DNA from: Roseiarcus sp963780825 | Lineage (GTDB): Bacteria > Pseudomonadota > Alphaproteobacteria > Rhizobiales > Beijerinckiaceae | Length of the DNA stretch: 64,000 bases | Assembly (NCBI GenBank): GCA_963780825.1 | Contig: CAWADL010000010.1 | Coordinates: 868,001 to 932,000, forward strand | Reading direction: 5' to 3' | Shown: positions 9,590-20,041 of the stretch, piece by piece | How positions within the stretch are numbered: the stretch's first letter is position 1 | How the letters are laid out: each line of letters opens with the position of its first letter | Notes under the pieces: generated by a model | The model's database searches: none | What the model saw: only the letters and a program-made list of their open reading frames with translations | Told to the model about the DNA's origin: nothing | Program-made: the position numbers and the translations under genes

Positions 9590-10754
9590 TCAAAGCCCCA
9601 TCTGCCGACTGGCAAGATCCTTCATGATCTCCTCGGTTCCGGCGCCGATGGCGTTGACCTTCACCTCGCGGTAGATGCGCTCGACCTTGGCGCCGCGCAG
9701 GAAGCCGGCGCCGCCGAAAATCTGCACGCCCTCGGAGGCGCAAAACGCCATCGTCGTCGTTGCCTGGTTCTTCAACATGCAAATCTCGGCGACCGGATTT
9801 TCGCCTTGCTCGACCCGCCAGGTCAGCAATTCCAGCATCGCCTGCGAGGCTTCGATCCTCTGCGCCATATCGACGAGTTTGTGTCTGATAACCTGATGCT
9901 GGACGATCGGCTTGCCAAAGGTCTCGCGCTGCTTGGCATAGCGATCGCCTCTTCGAGGCAGACGCGGGCGGCGGAGATCGCGCCCGCCGCGCCGTGCAGC
10001 CGCTCGTCGTTGAAGTTGAGCATGATGGCGCGGAAACCTTCGCCCTCCTTGCCGATCAGGTTCTCGGCGGGGACGCGGACGTTTTCGAAATAGAGCGTCG
10101 CGGTGTCCGAGCACCACCAACCCATCTTCTTCAGCGACGTGCGCTGCAGGCCCTCGGGTTGACCTTCAATCAGGATCAGGCTGACGCCGCTCGCGCCCGG
10201 GCCGCCGGTGCGCGCGGCCAGCGTGATGAAGTCCGCGCGCATGCCTGAGGTGATGAAGGTCTTTGAGCCGTTGACGACGATAATGATCGCCGTCGCGCCG
10301 CGCGGTGCGTGCGCAGATTGGCGACGTCGGAGCCGCCGGACGGTTCGGTGATCGCCAGCGCCGAGATTTTCTCGCCCGAGAGGATCTGCGGCAGCACCCG
10401 CGCCTTCATCGCCTCCGACCCGCGGTGCAGGATCGGCGGCGCGCCGATGGTATGGCTGAACAGCCCGGCGCCTACGCCGCCGCAGCCCGCGCGCGCCGAT
10501 TTCCTGCATCGCGATGATGCGCATGAAGCGGTCGCCTTCGGTTCCGCCGTAGGCCTCGGGGAAGCCGAGCCCCATGTAACCGATGGCGGCGGCTTTCTCA
10601 TAAAGCTCGCGCGGAAACTCGCCCGCCTCGTCCCAAGCGTTGGCGAGGGCTCGATCTCGCGCTGCACGAATTTGCGCAAGGTCGCGCGGAAGGCCTCGTG
10701 TTCGGCATGGTAGAACGGGCTTTTGCGGAGGGAGTTCAAAGCATGGGCGTTCAT
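9590..10754 (-). CDS. Acyl-CoA dehydrogenase, frameshifted
   Basis: Flavoenzyme that oxidises acyl-CoA to trans-2-enoyl-CoA and passes electrons to ETF. Joined frames give about 385 residues with the three family domains: the N-terminal helical part (FVQREIEP, GLGFPEAYGGTEGD), the FAD-binding signature ISALAITEPSGGSDVANL, VNGSKTFITSG, and the C-terminal helical domain with RETFGKPIVQHQV and QIFGGAGFLRGAKVERIYRE followed by AIGAGTEEIM. The last part includes the usual position of the catalytic Glu region. Frameshifts are near 10640 (a missing base), 10490, 10300 and 9945. The ATG overlaps the stop of the BKACE gene (ATGA), so it is the last gene of the tight operon. Confidence 0.85.
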
Positions 10755-11635
10755 GGCCGCGTCTCCTTGGTTGGTGATGAAAAATAGAGCGCCGCGCGCG
10801 CTTGCGCCGGCGAGGCGATCTCGCGCCCGGCCTCTCGCGCTTGCGCGACCAGCGCCGCGACGAGCTCGCCGTTGGAGGTCGCGCGCAAGCCGTCGGGCAG
10901 ATAGATCGTGTCTTCGAGGCCGGTGCGCAGATCGCCGCCGAGTTCGGCCGCGCGCCGATGCAGCGGCCAGATCTCTCGTCGGCCGATCGCGGTGACGCTC
11001 CAGCGCGCGCCTGGAACGATCAGCCGAAGCAGGATCGGCAGCAGTCCGGATCGGCGGGCATGCCCGATTCGACGCCCATGACGAAGTTGTATTTGGGCGC
11101 GCCGCGTAAACCCGCTATTGCCCGGCGATCGCCGCGGCGGTGCGGACGATGCCGGTGTCGAAGCATTCGAACTCCGGCGCGATTGCGCATTCGCGCATGA
11201 CGGCGAGAAACGCAGCGACCTTTTCGACCGGGTTGTCGAAAAGCATCGGCGGCCACGCCCAGCTCCCGTCGGCGCGGGTCTTCAGATAGTTGAGCGAGCC
11301 GGCGTTGAGCGCGGCGATCTCGGGTCGGACCGCCCGCAGGCAGGCGAGCGGCCCTTCGATGTTGGCCCAACGATCCCTGTCGTTTGGTTGATGAGGATAT
11401 CGGGGCAGGCGTCGCGGATCGCCGCTATCACCGCCGTTGCGACCTCCGGCCGCCACGAGGGCAGATGGCCCTTGCCTATTTCGAGGTTGCGGAAATGGAC
11501 GTGGATGACGCTGGCGCCTTCGTCCGCCGCGCGGCGCGCCTCGCGCGCCATCTGCTCAGGCGTCACCGGGGCGGGATAGACGGCGGGGTCGGTGAGAACG
11601 CCAGTCAGCGCGCAGGTGACGATGGCTCTGTCCAT
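10751..11635 (-). CDS. BKACE (DUF849) beta-keto acid cleavage enzyme, frameshifted
   Basis: Joined frames give about 293 residues with the BKACE signature: AIVTCALTGV at the start, VTPEQMAREARRAADEGASV, the metal-binding HVH motif (VIHVHFRN), INQTTG, NAGSLNYL, FECFDTG, and C-terminal GDLRTGLEDTIYLPDG with ATSNGELV. BKACE enzymes are Zn2+-dependent and condense a beta-keto acid with acetyl-CoA to give acetoacetate plus a new acyl-CoA. Here the usual HIHxRD motif reads HVHFRN. The gene sits exactly where an HMG-CoA lyase would be in a leucine or isoprenoid degradation operon. Frameshifts are near 11375, 11110 and 11050. The stop overlaps the acyl-CoA dehydrogenase start. Confidence 0.8.
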
Positions 11636-11636
11636 C

Positions 11637-13576
11637 TCAGGCTCCCGCCGGCGCGATGGAGAAGAGCAGGGCGCGCGCTTGCGTCTGGCGGCCTGCTGCG
11701 GCGTGCGCCTCGGCGATGACGCCATCGATCGGCGCGAGGATCGCATATTGCATCTTCATCGCCTCCACCGTCGCCAGCGCCTGACCTCGCCGCACCGCAT
11801 CGCCTGCCTTGGCTTCGACCGCGACGACGACGCCGCTGACCGGCGAGCGCACCGCGCCGTCGGCGTCCGCGTCCTTGAGCCGCGGCGGCGCGTAGGTTCG
11901 GTCGGTGAAGCGACGGCAGACGCCATCGAAGTCGAGCCACAGATCGTCGCCGTCGCGCGCGTAAGTGGCGCGGTTGACGAGGCCTCCGCATGAGAAGCGA
12001 ACTTCGCCATCGCGACGCTCTGTGAGATTAAGGGTCAAATCGTCGCCATCGATCGACACTATCCAGTTCTCGCCGCGACCTGCGGACCACGACGCGATGT
12101 TCGCCGCCGTCAGCTGCAAGCTTCACGGGCGCCGCCCGCCACGTCGCCGTCGGCGCCAAAGGACCGCCTTGCTCAACCAACAGAAGGGCGGCGAGAGCGA
12201 TCGCGAGTCGGCTGGGCTGCGCGGGAGCAAATGTCGCCTCGCTCGACGAAGGCGGTGGTGGCTTGCCCGTCGATGAAGGTTGGACGCCGCAGCGCCGCGA
12301 GTAGGAAATCGCGATTGGTTGTTACGCCAGAAACGAAACTTCGTTCGAGCGCGCTGATCAGCCTCAGTCGCGCCTGTTCCCGATCCGCGCCGAAGCCGAC
12401 GATCTTGGCGAGCATGGAATCGTAGTAGGGCGTCACCACCGAGCCGGCTTCGACTCCCGTATCGACCCGCACCCCCTCGCCGTCGCCTGGACGCCACGCG
12501 ACCAGTCGACCGATCGAGGGCAGGAAATCGGCGGCGGGGTCTTCCGCGTACAGCCGCGCTTCGATTGCATGCCCGCTGAGCGAGATGTCGGCTTGAGCGA
12601 AAGGCAACGGCCGCCCCTGCGCGATCTGCAACTGCAACCGCACGAGATCGAGCCCCGTGACGGCTTCCGTCACGGGGTGCTCGACCTGGATGCGCGTGTT
12701 CATCTCCAGGAAATAGAACCGGCCGTCGCCATCGAGCAGGAACTCGATCGTCCCGGCGCCAACATAGTTGACCGCGGCCGCCGCCTTGACCGCAGCTTCG
12801 CCCATGGCTTGTCGCAACGCCGGCGAGACCGCAGGGGAGGGCGCTTCCTCGATCACCTTCTGATGGCGACGTTGGATCGAGCAATCGCGCTCGCCGAGGT
12901 GGACAATCCGTCCGTGCTCGTCGCCAAACACCTGCACTTCAACGTGGCGCGCTCCGACCAGCGCGCGCTCGATCAGCAACCGTCCATCGCCAAACGCGCT
13001 TTCCGCCTCGGACCGGGCGGCGGCCAGCGCGGCTTGCAGGCCCTCGGGCTCGCGCACGATGCGCAGGCCGCGACCGCCGCCGCCGGCGCTGGCTTTCACC
13101 ATCAAGGGATAGCCGATCCGCTCGGCCTCGTCGGCGAAGCGCGCAAAACTTTGGTTGTCGCCGTGGTAGCCCGGAGCGCAGGGAACGCCCGCGGCCTGCA
13201 TCCTCGCCTTGGCTGCGCTCTTGTCGCCCATGGCGCGGATGGCTGCGGCCGGCGGACCGACGAAGACCAGGCCGCCCGCCGTCACGGCTTCCGCGAAATC
13301 GGCATTCTCCGCGAGAAAACCGTAGCCGGGATGCACCGCTTCGGCGCCGGTCGCTTTCGCCGCCGCGATGATCGCGGGGATCGACAGATAAGATTGCGCT
13401 GGCGGGGCCGGGCCGATACGCACGCTCGCGTCGGCGAGGCGGACATGCGGCGCGGCCTCATCGGCGTCGCTGAAGACGGCGACGACGCGCAAGCCTTCCG
13501 CGCGTGCGGCGCGAATGATGCGGCAGGCGATCTCGCCGCGATTGGCGACCAGCAGCGAAGCGAAGCGCGCGCTCAT
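11637..13576 (-). CDS. Acyl-CoA carboxylase alpha subunit (biotin carboxylase + BCCP), frameshifted
   Basis: ATP-dependent biotin carboxylase of the methylcrotonyl/propionyl/geranyl-CoA carboxylase type, about 645 residues. It has the N-terminal LLVANRGEIACRIIRAA, the ATP-grasp glycine loop KASAGGGGRG (about 165), ERDCSIQRRHQKVIEEAPSP and EMNTRIQVEHPVTE (active-site block), then a linker and a C-terminal biotinyl domain with VEAMKMQ, whose lysine carries biotin. One frameshift near 12235 separates the carboxylase and carrier halves. The start overlaps the enoyl-CoA hydratase stop (ATGA) and the end is one base before the BKACE start, consistent with one operon. The partner is the carboxyltransferase at 14373-15984. 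Confidence 0.88.
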
Positions 13577-14371
13577 GCGGGCGGCCTCGCCCAGGACGGC
13601 GCGCGTTTCTCCAGGAAGGCGGCCACGCCTTCCTTGCCTTCGGCCCCTCGCAAGGCTGACGCAAAGCTCTTGGCCGCGGTCTCGATATAAGTCTCGGGCG
13701 TTTCCACCTTGCAGGCGCGAAACAGCCGTTTGGTCTCGGCGTTGGCGCGGGGAGCGCAGCGCTCGATCGACGTCAGCAGTGTTTCCAGTTGATCTCGAAG
13801 CTGCGATTCAGTCTCGCAGAGAACATCGACGAGCCCAACCGACGCCGCTTGCGCGCCATCGAGCGCCGCGCCGGTCAGCGCCAGGCGGCGCGCGACGCTC
13901 TCGCCGAGCCGCGCAACCAGATAAGGCGCGATCTGCGCCGGCGGCAGGCCGAGGGTTGTCTCACTGAGCGCGAAAATGCGCGGATGGCGTCGCGATGACG
14001 ACATCCGCCGCAGCCGCGAGCCCCATGCCGCCGCCAACCGCCGCGCCGTCGACGATAGCGACGGTGACGAAAGGCAGCGCGGCGAAGCGGGCGAAGAAGC
14101 GGCCGCCCGCGGCATTCAGCGCTTCGAGCGGATCCGGTTCGCCTGGCGAGGGCGGTGTCGCCAGAGCCTGCGCCAGCGCCTTCAAATCCGCTCCGGCGCT
14201 GAAAACGCCGCCGGCGCCGTGGATGACCAGAGCGGCAAGATCCGGCGGGGCCGCGTCGATCACCTCTTCGATGGCGGCGATCATTTTCGCCGAAAGCGCA
14301 TTCTGGCGGACGGGGTCGTCGAGGGTCAGAACAAGGCTTCGGGCCGCTTGCTTGGTGGAAACCAGCGCCAT
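13573..14371 (-). CDS. Enoyl-CoA hydratase/isomerase family protein, frameshifted
   Basis: Crotonase-fold enzyme of about 265 residues. It shows the CoA-binding oxyanion motif GVFSAGADLKAL and the second oxyanion strand VAIVDGAAVGGGMGLAAAADVVIAT. The C-terminal half (TTLGLPPAQIAPYLVARLGE, SALRGAEGKEGVAAFLEKRAP) carries the usual terminal EG-x-AF-x-EKR signature. In this operon it is best read as a methylglutaconyl-CoA hydratase-like enzyme that hydrates the product of the carboxylase. One frameshift lies near 13975. The start follows the carboxyltransferase stop as TGAGATG. Confidence 0.85.
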
Positions 14372-14372
14372 C

Positions 14373-15984
14373 TCAGAACCTCGCGACGCCAAACGTGTTG
14401 GGACGTAACTTCCGAGAATCAGCTTCAGCGCAGGTTTCGAGTGCGAAGGCGAGGACCGCGCGGCTGTCGCGCGGATCAATCAAGCCGTCATCCCACAGCC
14501 GGGCGGTGGCGAACAGCGCGGTTGATTGCTTGTCGTAGGTCGCCACGATCTTGGCGCCCTGCGCTTTCGTCTTCTCCGCATCGAACGGCAAGCCGCGCGC
14601 GGCCGCGGATTCCTCGGCGACGATCGCCATCACCTTCGCCGCCTGTTCGCCGCCCATCACCGCGACCCGCGCATTCGGCCAGGAGAACAGAAAACGCGGA
14701 CCGAACGATCGCCCGCACATCCCATAATGGCCAGCGCCGAACGAGCCGCCGATCTGCAGGGTCAGCTTAGGGACGTTCGCGTTGGTGACCGCCTGGATCA
14801 TCTTCGAGCCGTGCTTGACGATGCCGGAGCTCTCCGCCGCCACGCCGACCAGATAGCCCGTCGTATTCTGCAGGAAGACGATCGGCAGGCCGGTCTGGCA
14901 GCAAAGCTGGATGAATTGCGCCGCCTTGTTGGCGCCCGCGGAATCGATCGGCCCATTGTTGCCGATCAGGCCGATCGAGGCGCCCTCGATGGACGCGTGC
15001 CCGCAGACCGTCTCGGCGCCAAAAGCCGGTTTGAAGTCGAGAAACTCGGAGCCATCAACCAACCGCGCGATGACCTCGCGCACGTCGTAGGGCTTGCGGT
15101 AGTCGACGGGTACGATGCCGAGCAACTCCTCTGCGTCGTAGAGCGGCGGCCGCGCCGGCGTCCGTCGCGGCGATGCATCCCAACCAACGCGGCTCAGAAT
15201 TTCTCGGCCGATGCGCAGCGCGTCCGCGTCGTCCTCGGCCAGATATTCGCCCAAGCCTGTCGTCGCGCTGTGCAACTCGGCGCCGCCGAGCGCTTCGTCG
15301 CCGGCAATTTCGCCGGTCGCGGCCTTCAGCAGCGGCGGCCCGGCGAGAAACACTTTGGAGCGGCCGCGCACCAGCACGACATAATCCGCCAGGCCTGTTT
15401 GATACGCGCCGCCCGCCGTCGACGAGCCGTGCACGATCGAGATCACGGGAATGCCGGCTGCCGAAAGCCGCGCCATATTGGCGAAAGTCGCGCCGCCGCG
15501 CACAAACATCTCGGCTTGCAACAGCAGATTGGCGCCGGCGCTCTCGACCAGTTGCACATAGGGCAGTTTTTCGCGCAGCGCGATTTCCTGGGCGCGGATC
15601 GCCTTCTCGACGCCCATGGGATGCGCGGCGCCGCCCTTGATGCCGGAATCGTTGGCCGCGATCATACAGCGCACGCCCGAGACGCACGCCGATCCCCGCG
15701 ATGATCCCGCCGCCGTAGACGTTCTCGGCGCCGTCGTCCTCGTGCATCCCGAGGCCGCACAGGCTCGATAGTTCGAGAAAGCGCGAGTCGCGGTCGAGCA
15801 GCAGGTTTACACGCTCGCGCGGCGGCAGCTGTCCTCGGGCGCGGAACTTGTCGTCGGCGCGGGCGGAGGCTGCGCGCACTTTGCCTTCGAGAGCGCGGAC
15901 TTGCCCGATCAGTTCGAGGTGCGCGCTGCGGTTGGCGCGAAACGCCTCGCTTTCGACGATGACGTTCGACGCGATCGCCGGCAT
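14373..15984 (-). CDS. Acyl-CoA carboxylase beta (carboxyltransferase) subunit, frameshifted
   Basis: Biotin-dependent carboxyltransferase of the methylcrotonyl-CoA/geranyl-CoA carboxylase beta type, about 536 residues. Features are the N-terminal KFRARGQLPPRERVNLLLDR, the acyl-CoA oxyanion region IVHGSSTAGGAYQ, LAGPPLLKAATGE, the biotin-side oxyanion GGSFGAGHYGMCGR and the C-terminal WDDGLIDPRDSRAVL. It would transfer CO2 from biotin to a 3-methyl-branched enoyl-CoA. One frameshift near 15680 is explained by a single-base error. It is the first gene of the leftward operon, so the promoter should lie in 15985-16157, which also holds a palindromic repeat. Confidence 0.88.
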
Positions 15985-16086
15985 GCCCTCGCTTCCTCTG
16001 CTTCTGCCGGCGACTTCCGCGCTGCGTCGCCGTCCGTATTTGACCCGCTCGCGAATATTGTGAGATCGAAGCCAGAGTCAAACTGT

Positions 16087-16154
16087 CGGAGCCTCGGCGT
16101 CCACGCCGACGACGCGGCGGCCCGTAGCCGTCGGCGTGGACGCCGACGCTCCCC
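16087..16154. repeat. Palindromic repeat, family E (GGCGTGGACGCCGACGCTCC)
   Basis: Inverted repeat with arms CGGAGCCTCGGCGTCCACGC and the complement GCGTGGACGCCGACGCTCCC. A related copy is at 49825-49869. It lies between the divergent carboxylase operon and the cyclase gene. Confidence 0.85.
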
Positions 16155-16157
16155 GAG

Positions 16158-19100
16158 GTGAGTGAGACGATGGATGTTGCGGATTGGCTCCGAAGCCTTG
16201 GCCTCGGCCAATATGAGGCGACGTTCCGCGCGCACGAAATCGACGCCGACATTCTGCCCGACCTGAACGAGAGCGACCTCGAGAAAATCGGGATCCCGCT
16301 CGGCCCTCGAAAACGCCTGCTGAAGGCGATCTCAGCCCTCGACTCGTCGCCGGTGCTCCCGGCAGAGAAAAGCGATGCCGCGCGCCGCCAGCTCACCGTG
16401 ATGTTTTGTGATCTGGTCGGCTCCACGGCGATGTCGGCGCGGCTCGATCCGGAGGATCTTCGCGAGGTCATCAGGGCCTATCAGGACGCCTGCTCAGGAG
16501 CGGTCGCGCGCTACGACGGCTTCGTCGCCAAATTCATGGGCGACGGGGTGCTGGCGTATTTCGGCTTTCCGCGCGCCCATGAAGACGACGCCGAGCGGGC
16601 GGTTCGCGCGGGCCTGGACATCGTCGCCGCGATCGCGAAACTGGAGACAAGCGCGAAGGAGACCCTGAGAGTTCGCATCGGCGTCGCCACCGGCATCGTT
16701 GTGGTCGGCGACTTGGTTGGTCAGGGGACGGCGCAGGAGCAATCGGTCGTCGGCGATACGCCGAACCTCGCCGCGAGACTGCAGGTCTTGGCGGAGCCGG
16801 GGAGCCTGGTGATCGCGGAATCGACGCGGCGGCTGTTGGGCAAGACGTTCGAACTGAGCGCGCTCGGACCGCAACTCCCCAGAGGCTTCGATACGCCTGT
16901 TCCCGCATGGGCCGTACTGCGCGCCACCGAGACGGTCAGCCGTTTCGAGGCGTCGCGATCGCAGCGGCTGACGCCGTTCGTTGGTCGCGAAACGGAAGTG
17001 GCTTTGCTGCTCGATCGGTGGCGCGAGGCTCGCGAGGGCAGGGGCCAGGTCGTGTTGCTGTCAGGCGAGGCCGGCGTCGGCAAATCGCGCATTCTCGCCG
17101 CTCTGCGCGACGGGATCGACGCCGAAAAGCACGTGACTTTGCGCTACCAATGTTCGCCGCATCACGTCAACGACGCCTTCCACCCGATTGCGCGCCATCT
17201 CTCGCACGCCGCGGGTTTCGTCCGCGGCGAGCCGCCGGCGCGGCAGCTGGATAAACTGGAGGCGATGATCGCGCCATCGGGGCTGGCGTTCGACGAGATC
17301 GCGCCCTACCTCGCCGCGCTGCTTTCAATCCCGCTTGAGCGGCGTTACCCTCCCATTCAAATGTCTCCCGCCCATCAGAAGGAGCAGACGGTCAAGGCGT
17401 TGATTGATCTGTTCGTCGGGTTGTCGAAAGACAACCCGACGCTTTTGTTGTTGGAGGACGTGCACTGGATCGACCCGACCTCGCTCGATCTGTTCAACCA
17501 GCTCATAGACCGGTTGGCGAACGTTCGTGCGCTGCTGGTGATCACCTTCCGTCCTGAATTTGTCGCGCCGTGGCAAGGCCTCGCGCACGTAACCTCATTG
17601 TCACTGAAGCGCTTTGAACGCGCGCAGGCGCTCGCCATGATCGAGCGCGTCGCCGGCAGCAGGACGCTCCCCGCCGAGGTTTTGCGGGAGATCGTCGGCA
17701 AGACGGATGGGGTCGCGTTATTCATAGAGGAACTGACCAAGACGGTGCTGGAGTCCGGCGTCTTGCGCGAGGAGGGCGGCGCCTATGTCTTGTCGCCGGG
17801 ACTGACGCCGCTCACGATCCCCTCGACGTTGCAGAACTCGCTGATGGCGCGTCTGGACCGACTCGCGCCCGTACGGGAGATTGCGCAAATCGGCGCGGCG
17901 ATTGGCAGGGAGTTTTCCTATCGATTGCTCGAAGCGATCGCGCCCATCCAGGGGACGGCCCTGCAAGACGCCCTCGGCCAGTTGATGGCGGCCGAACTGA
18001 TCCACGGACGCGGCGCGCCGCCGGAAGCCACCTACAGGTTCAAACACGCGCTGGTTCAGGACACAGCCTATGGCTCCTTACTGCGCGACCGGCGGCAGCG
18101 CATCCACGCCCGCATCGCAGCGACGCTCGAAGATCAATTCCCGGAGCTTGCCATGGCTCAGCCCGCGGCGCTTGCCCGACATTTTTCCGAAGCCGGCTTG
18201 GATAAAAGGGCCGTCGCCTATTGGCTGAAGGCGGGTCGCGATGCGCTGCAACGCTCCGCCGCCGTCGAAGCCGCCGCCCAACTTCGCAAGGGCTTGGCCG
18301 CGGTCAACGGCCTCCCGGATGGAGCTGAACGCCTGCAACATGAACTCGACCTGCAACTCGCGCTTGGGTTGGCGTTGATGGCCACGAAAGGCTATGCGGC
18401 GGTTGAGGTCGGCGAGACGCTCGCCCGAGCGCGCGTCTTGGCCGAGCAGACGGATCGGCCCGGCTATCTTTGGCCGGTGTTTCTGGGCCAATCCTCATTT
18501 CATCGCGTCCGCGGCGAGCATCAGCAGGCGTTGGCTCTGGCCGAGCAACTGGAAACCATCGGCGTGGCGCGGAGCGATGTCACCGCGCAGTTGGTGGGAC
18601 GTTGGGCGAACGGTCGCACGCGGCTTTTCCTTGGCGACTTCGTTGGCGCCCGCCTGCGGCTCGAACAATGTCATGAGCTCGCCGACCCCGCACACCGCGG
18701 TGGCGTGTCGTCGGCGGATCCCTATTCGATGATGCTGGCCTACCTCGCCTGGACCCTGGCGATCCAAGGACATATTGACCAATCGCGGGCGCGGTTGAAC
18801 GAAGCCTTGTCGGAGGCCCGTCGGCTGAGGCACGTCCACACGCTGGCTGACGTCCTGCTATCCGCCTGCGCGATCGGGAGCCTGATCGGCTCGCCTGAAA
18901 TGAAAACGCACACCGAGGAAATGCTGGCCCTTGCAGCCGAGCGCGGTCTCCCGCTGCATCTCGGTTGGGCGACCGCCTGGCGGGGCAAATCGCTGAGCGC
19001 CCAGGGGCAAGCCGAGGAAGGCGTTTTGCTGATAGCGAAGGGGATGGGGCAGGTGCGCGGCACGGGCGCGATCACCGGCGTTCCGGACCTGCTGATGATG

Positions 19101-19478
19101 CTCGCCGACGCGCACAGTCGTGCGGGAAAGCAAGGCGAGGCGCTCGCTTGTCTGGTTGAGGCCAAGCAGATTATCGATGCGACGGACGAGCGATACAAGG
19201 AGGCGGAGTTGCATCGGCTGCGAGGCGACGCGCTGGAGGCAAGGGGGGCGGCCGGCGGCGCTGAGCAAAGCTACCTCAAGGCGCTCGCGACGGCGAAGCT
19301 GCAAGAGGGAAAATTGTTTGAATTGCGGGCGTCAACGCGCTTAGCGCGCCTCTGGCGCAAACAGGGCAAGCGTGGCGAAGCGCTTGAGCTTTTGCGGCCG
19401 ATCTACGATTGGTTCAACGAAGGAACCGAGTCGCCAGATTTGACGGCGGCCGAGGCGTTGTTGTGGGAGCTGCGCTAG
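16158..19478 (+). CDS. SAM domain - class III adenylate/guanylate cyclase - ATPase - TPR protein
   Basis: A 1106-residue multidomain protein. Residues 1-62 form a SAM domain (VADWLRSLGLGQYEATFRAH, GIPLGPRKRLLKAI). About 76-250 is a class III nucleotide cyclase (VMFCDLVGSTAMSARL, VAKFMGDGVLAYFGFP). About 270-500 is an AAA/STAND-type ATPase with Walker A SGEAGVGKSR (about 302) and Walker B LLLLEDVHWIDP (about 429). The rest, about 680-1100, is helical TPR-like repeats. Such fusions couple protein interaction and ATP binding to cAMP (or cGMP) production and are abundant in Bradyrhizobium relatives. GTG 16158 is chosen because of the GAGG site just upstream; ATG 16170 is an alternative. The frame is intact. 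Substrate specificity is not decided. Confidence 0.9.
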   Translation: MSETMDVADWLRSLGLGQYEATFRAHEIDADILPDLNESDLEKIGIPLGPRKRLLKAISALDSSPVLPAEKSDAARRQLTVMFCDLVGSTAMSARLDPEDLREVIRAYQDACSGAVARYDGFVAKFMGDGVLAYFGFPRAHEDDAERAVRAGLDIVAAIAKLETSAKETLRVRIGVATGIVVVGDLVGQGTAQEQSVVGDTPNLAARLQVLAEPGSLVIAESTRRLLGKTFELSALGPQLPRGFDTPVPAWAVLRATETVSRFEASRSQRLTPFVGRETEVALLLDRWREAREGRGQVVLLSGEAGVGKSRILAALRDGIDAEKHVTLRYQCSPHHVNDAFHPIARHLSHAAGFVRGEPPARQLDKLEAMIAPSGLAFDEIAPYLAALLSIPLERRYPPIQMSPAHQKEQTVKALIDLFVGLSKDNPTLLLLEDVHWIDPTSLDLFNQLIDRLANVRALLVITFRPEFVAPWQGLAHVTSLSLKRFERAQALAMIERVAGSRTLPAEVLREIVGKTDGVALFIEELTKTVLESGVLREEGGAYVLSPGLTPLTIPSTLQNSLMARLDRLAPVREIAQIGAAIGREFSYRLLEAIAPIQGTALQDALGQLMAAELIHGRGAPPEATYRFKHALVQDTAYGSLLRDRRQRIHARIAATLEDQFPELAMAQPAALARHFSEAGLDKRAVAYWLKAGRDALQRSAAVEAAAQLRKGLAAVNGLPDGAERLQHELDLQLALGLALMATKGYAAVEVGETLARARVLAEQTDRPGYLWPVFLGQSSFHRVRGEHQQALALAEQLETIGVARSDVTAQLVGRWANGRTRLFLGDFVGARLRLEQCHELADPAHRGGVSSADPYSMMLAYLAWTLAIQGHIDQSRARLNEALSEARRLRHVHTLADVLLSACAIGSLIGSPEMKTHTEEMLALAAERGLPLHLGWATAWRGKSLSAQGQAEEGVLLIAKGMGQVRGTGAITGVPDLLMMLADAHSRAGKQGEALACLVEAKQIIDATDERYKEAELHRLRGDALEARGAAGGAEQSYLKALATAKLQEGKLFELRASTRLARLWRKQGKRGEALELLRPIYDWFNEGTESPDLTAAEALLWELR

Positions 19479-19496
19479 GGCCGAAGCCGCGGCGCC

Positions 19497-19596
19497 TGTA
19501 GCCGCGATCTCCAGATCGCGGTCGTCGTGAGATAGGCGGCTCGCTGGTCAGGCAGCCGATCGCCGAAGCGACCGCGATCTGGAGATCGCGGCTACA
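19497..19596. repeat. Palindromic repeat, family C (GTAGCCGCGATCTCCAGATCGCGG)
   Basis: Inverted repeat starting TGTAGCCGCGATCTCCAGAT and ending with the complement CTGGAGATCGCGGCTACA, with about 45 bases between arms. A second copy is at 54245-54341. Confidence 0.9.
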
Positions 19597-19699
19597 AATT
19601 CGCGTCGATCTGATTGCAACGGCTCTGGAGGATACCGCAAGGTGGCCAAAGCGCTGGCTTTTGGGCTACGATCGCCAAATTCGCAAGAGGAGAGGGGCA

Positions 19700-20029
19700 A
19701 TGATAGTTTTACCTGAGGGCGTGGACAGAGACGATGTCACTTATTTTTATCTTATCAAAGATGTCGAAGGCATGCCAAAGCTTAGCTCATCGCAGAGAAA
19801 AAAAGAAATAAATGAAGTCAATGATTTCGTGAAAAAAGCGGGCGGCCAGTGCCACCTCTACTCGACCCCGGGCGCCTCGCTGGATTTCATCAGCGTGATC
19901 ACGGGCGTCAGCCCGGCCGCCGCGATGCGGATCGCTTCTGAGATCGGAAAAAGAGGCACGGTGAAGGCGACGCTGATCTCCGCCACCGAGGTCTTCGACA
20001 CTCCGGGACGCGGCTCTAAAGAACGGTGA
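19700..20029 (+). CDS. Small GYD-like domain protein
   Basis: 109 residues from ATG 19700, chosen over 19661 because AGGAGAGG lies just upstream. The pattern fits the GYD/dimeric alpha-beta barrel family (usually about 95-110 residues): a helix (SQRKKEINEVNDFVKKAGGQ), a strand-loop (CHLYSTPGASLDFISVITG), a second helix (AAAMRIASEIGKRG) and a final strand (TVKATLISATEVFD). Function is unknown. The first 45 codons are AT-richer than the rest. The gene stands alone, bracketed by two palindromic repeats of families C and D. Confidence 0.6.
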   Translation: MIVLPEGVDRDDVTYFYLIKDVEGMPKLSSSQRKKEINEVNDFVKKAGGQCHLYSTPGASLDFISVITGVSPAAAMRIASEIGKRGTVKATLISATEVFDTPGRGSKER

Positions 20030-20041
20030 CCCGGCGCCGCC

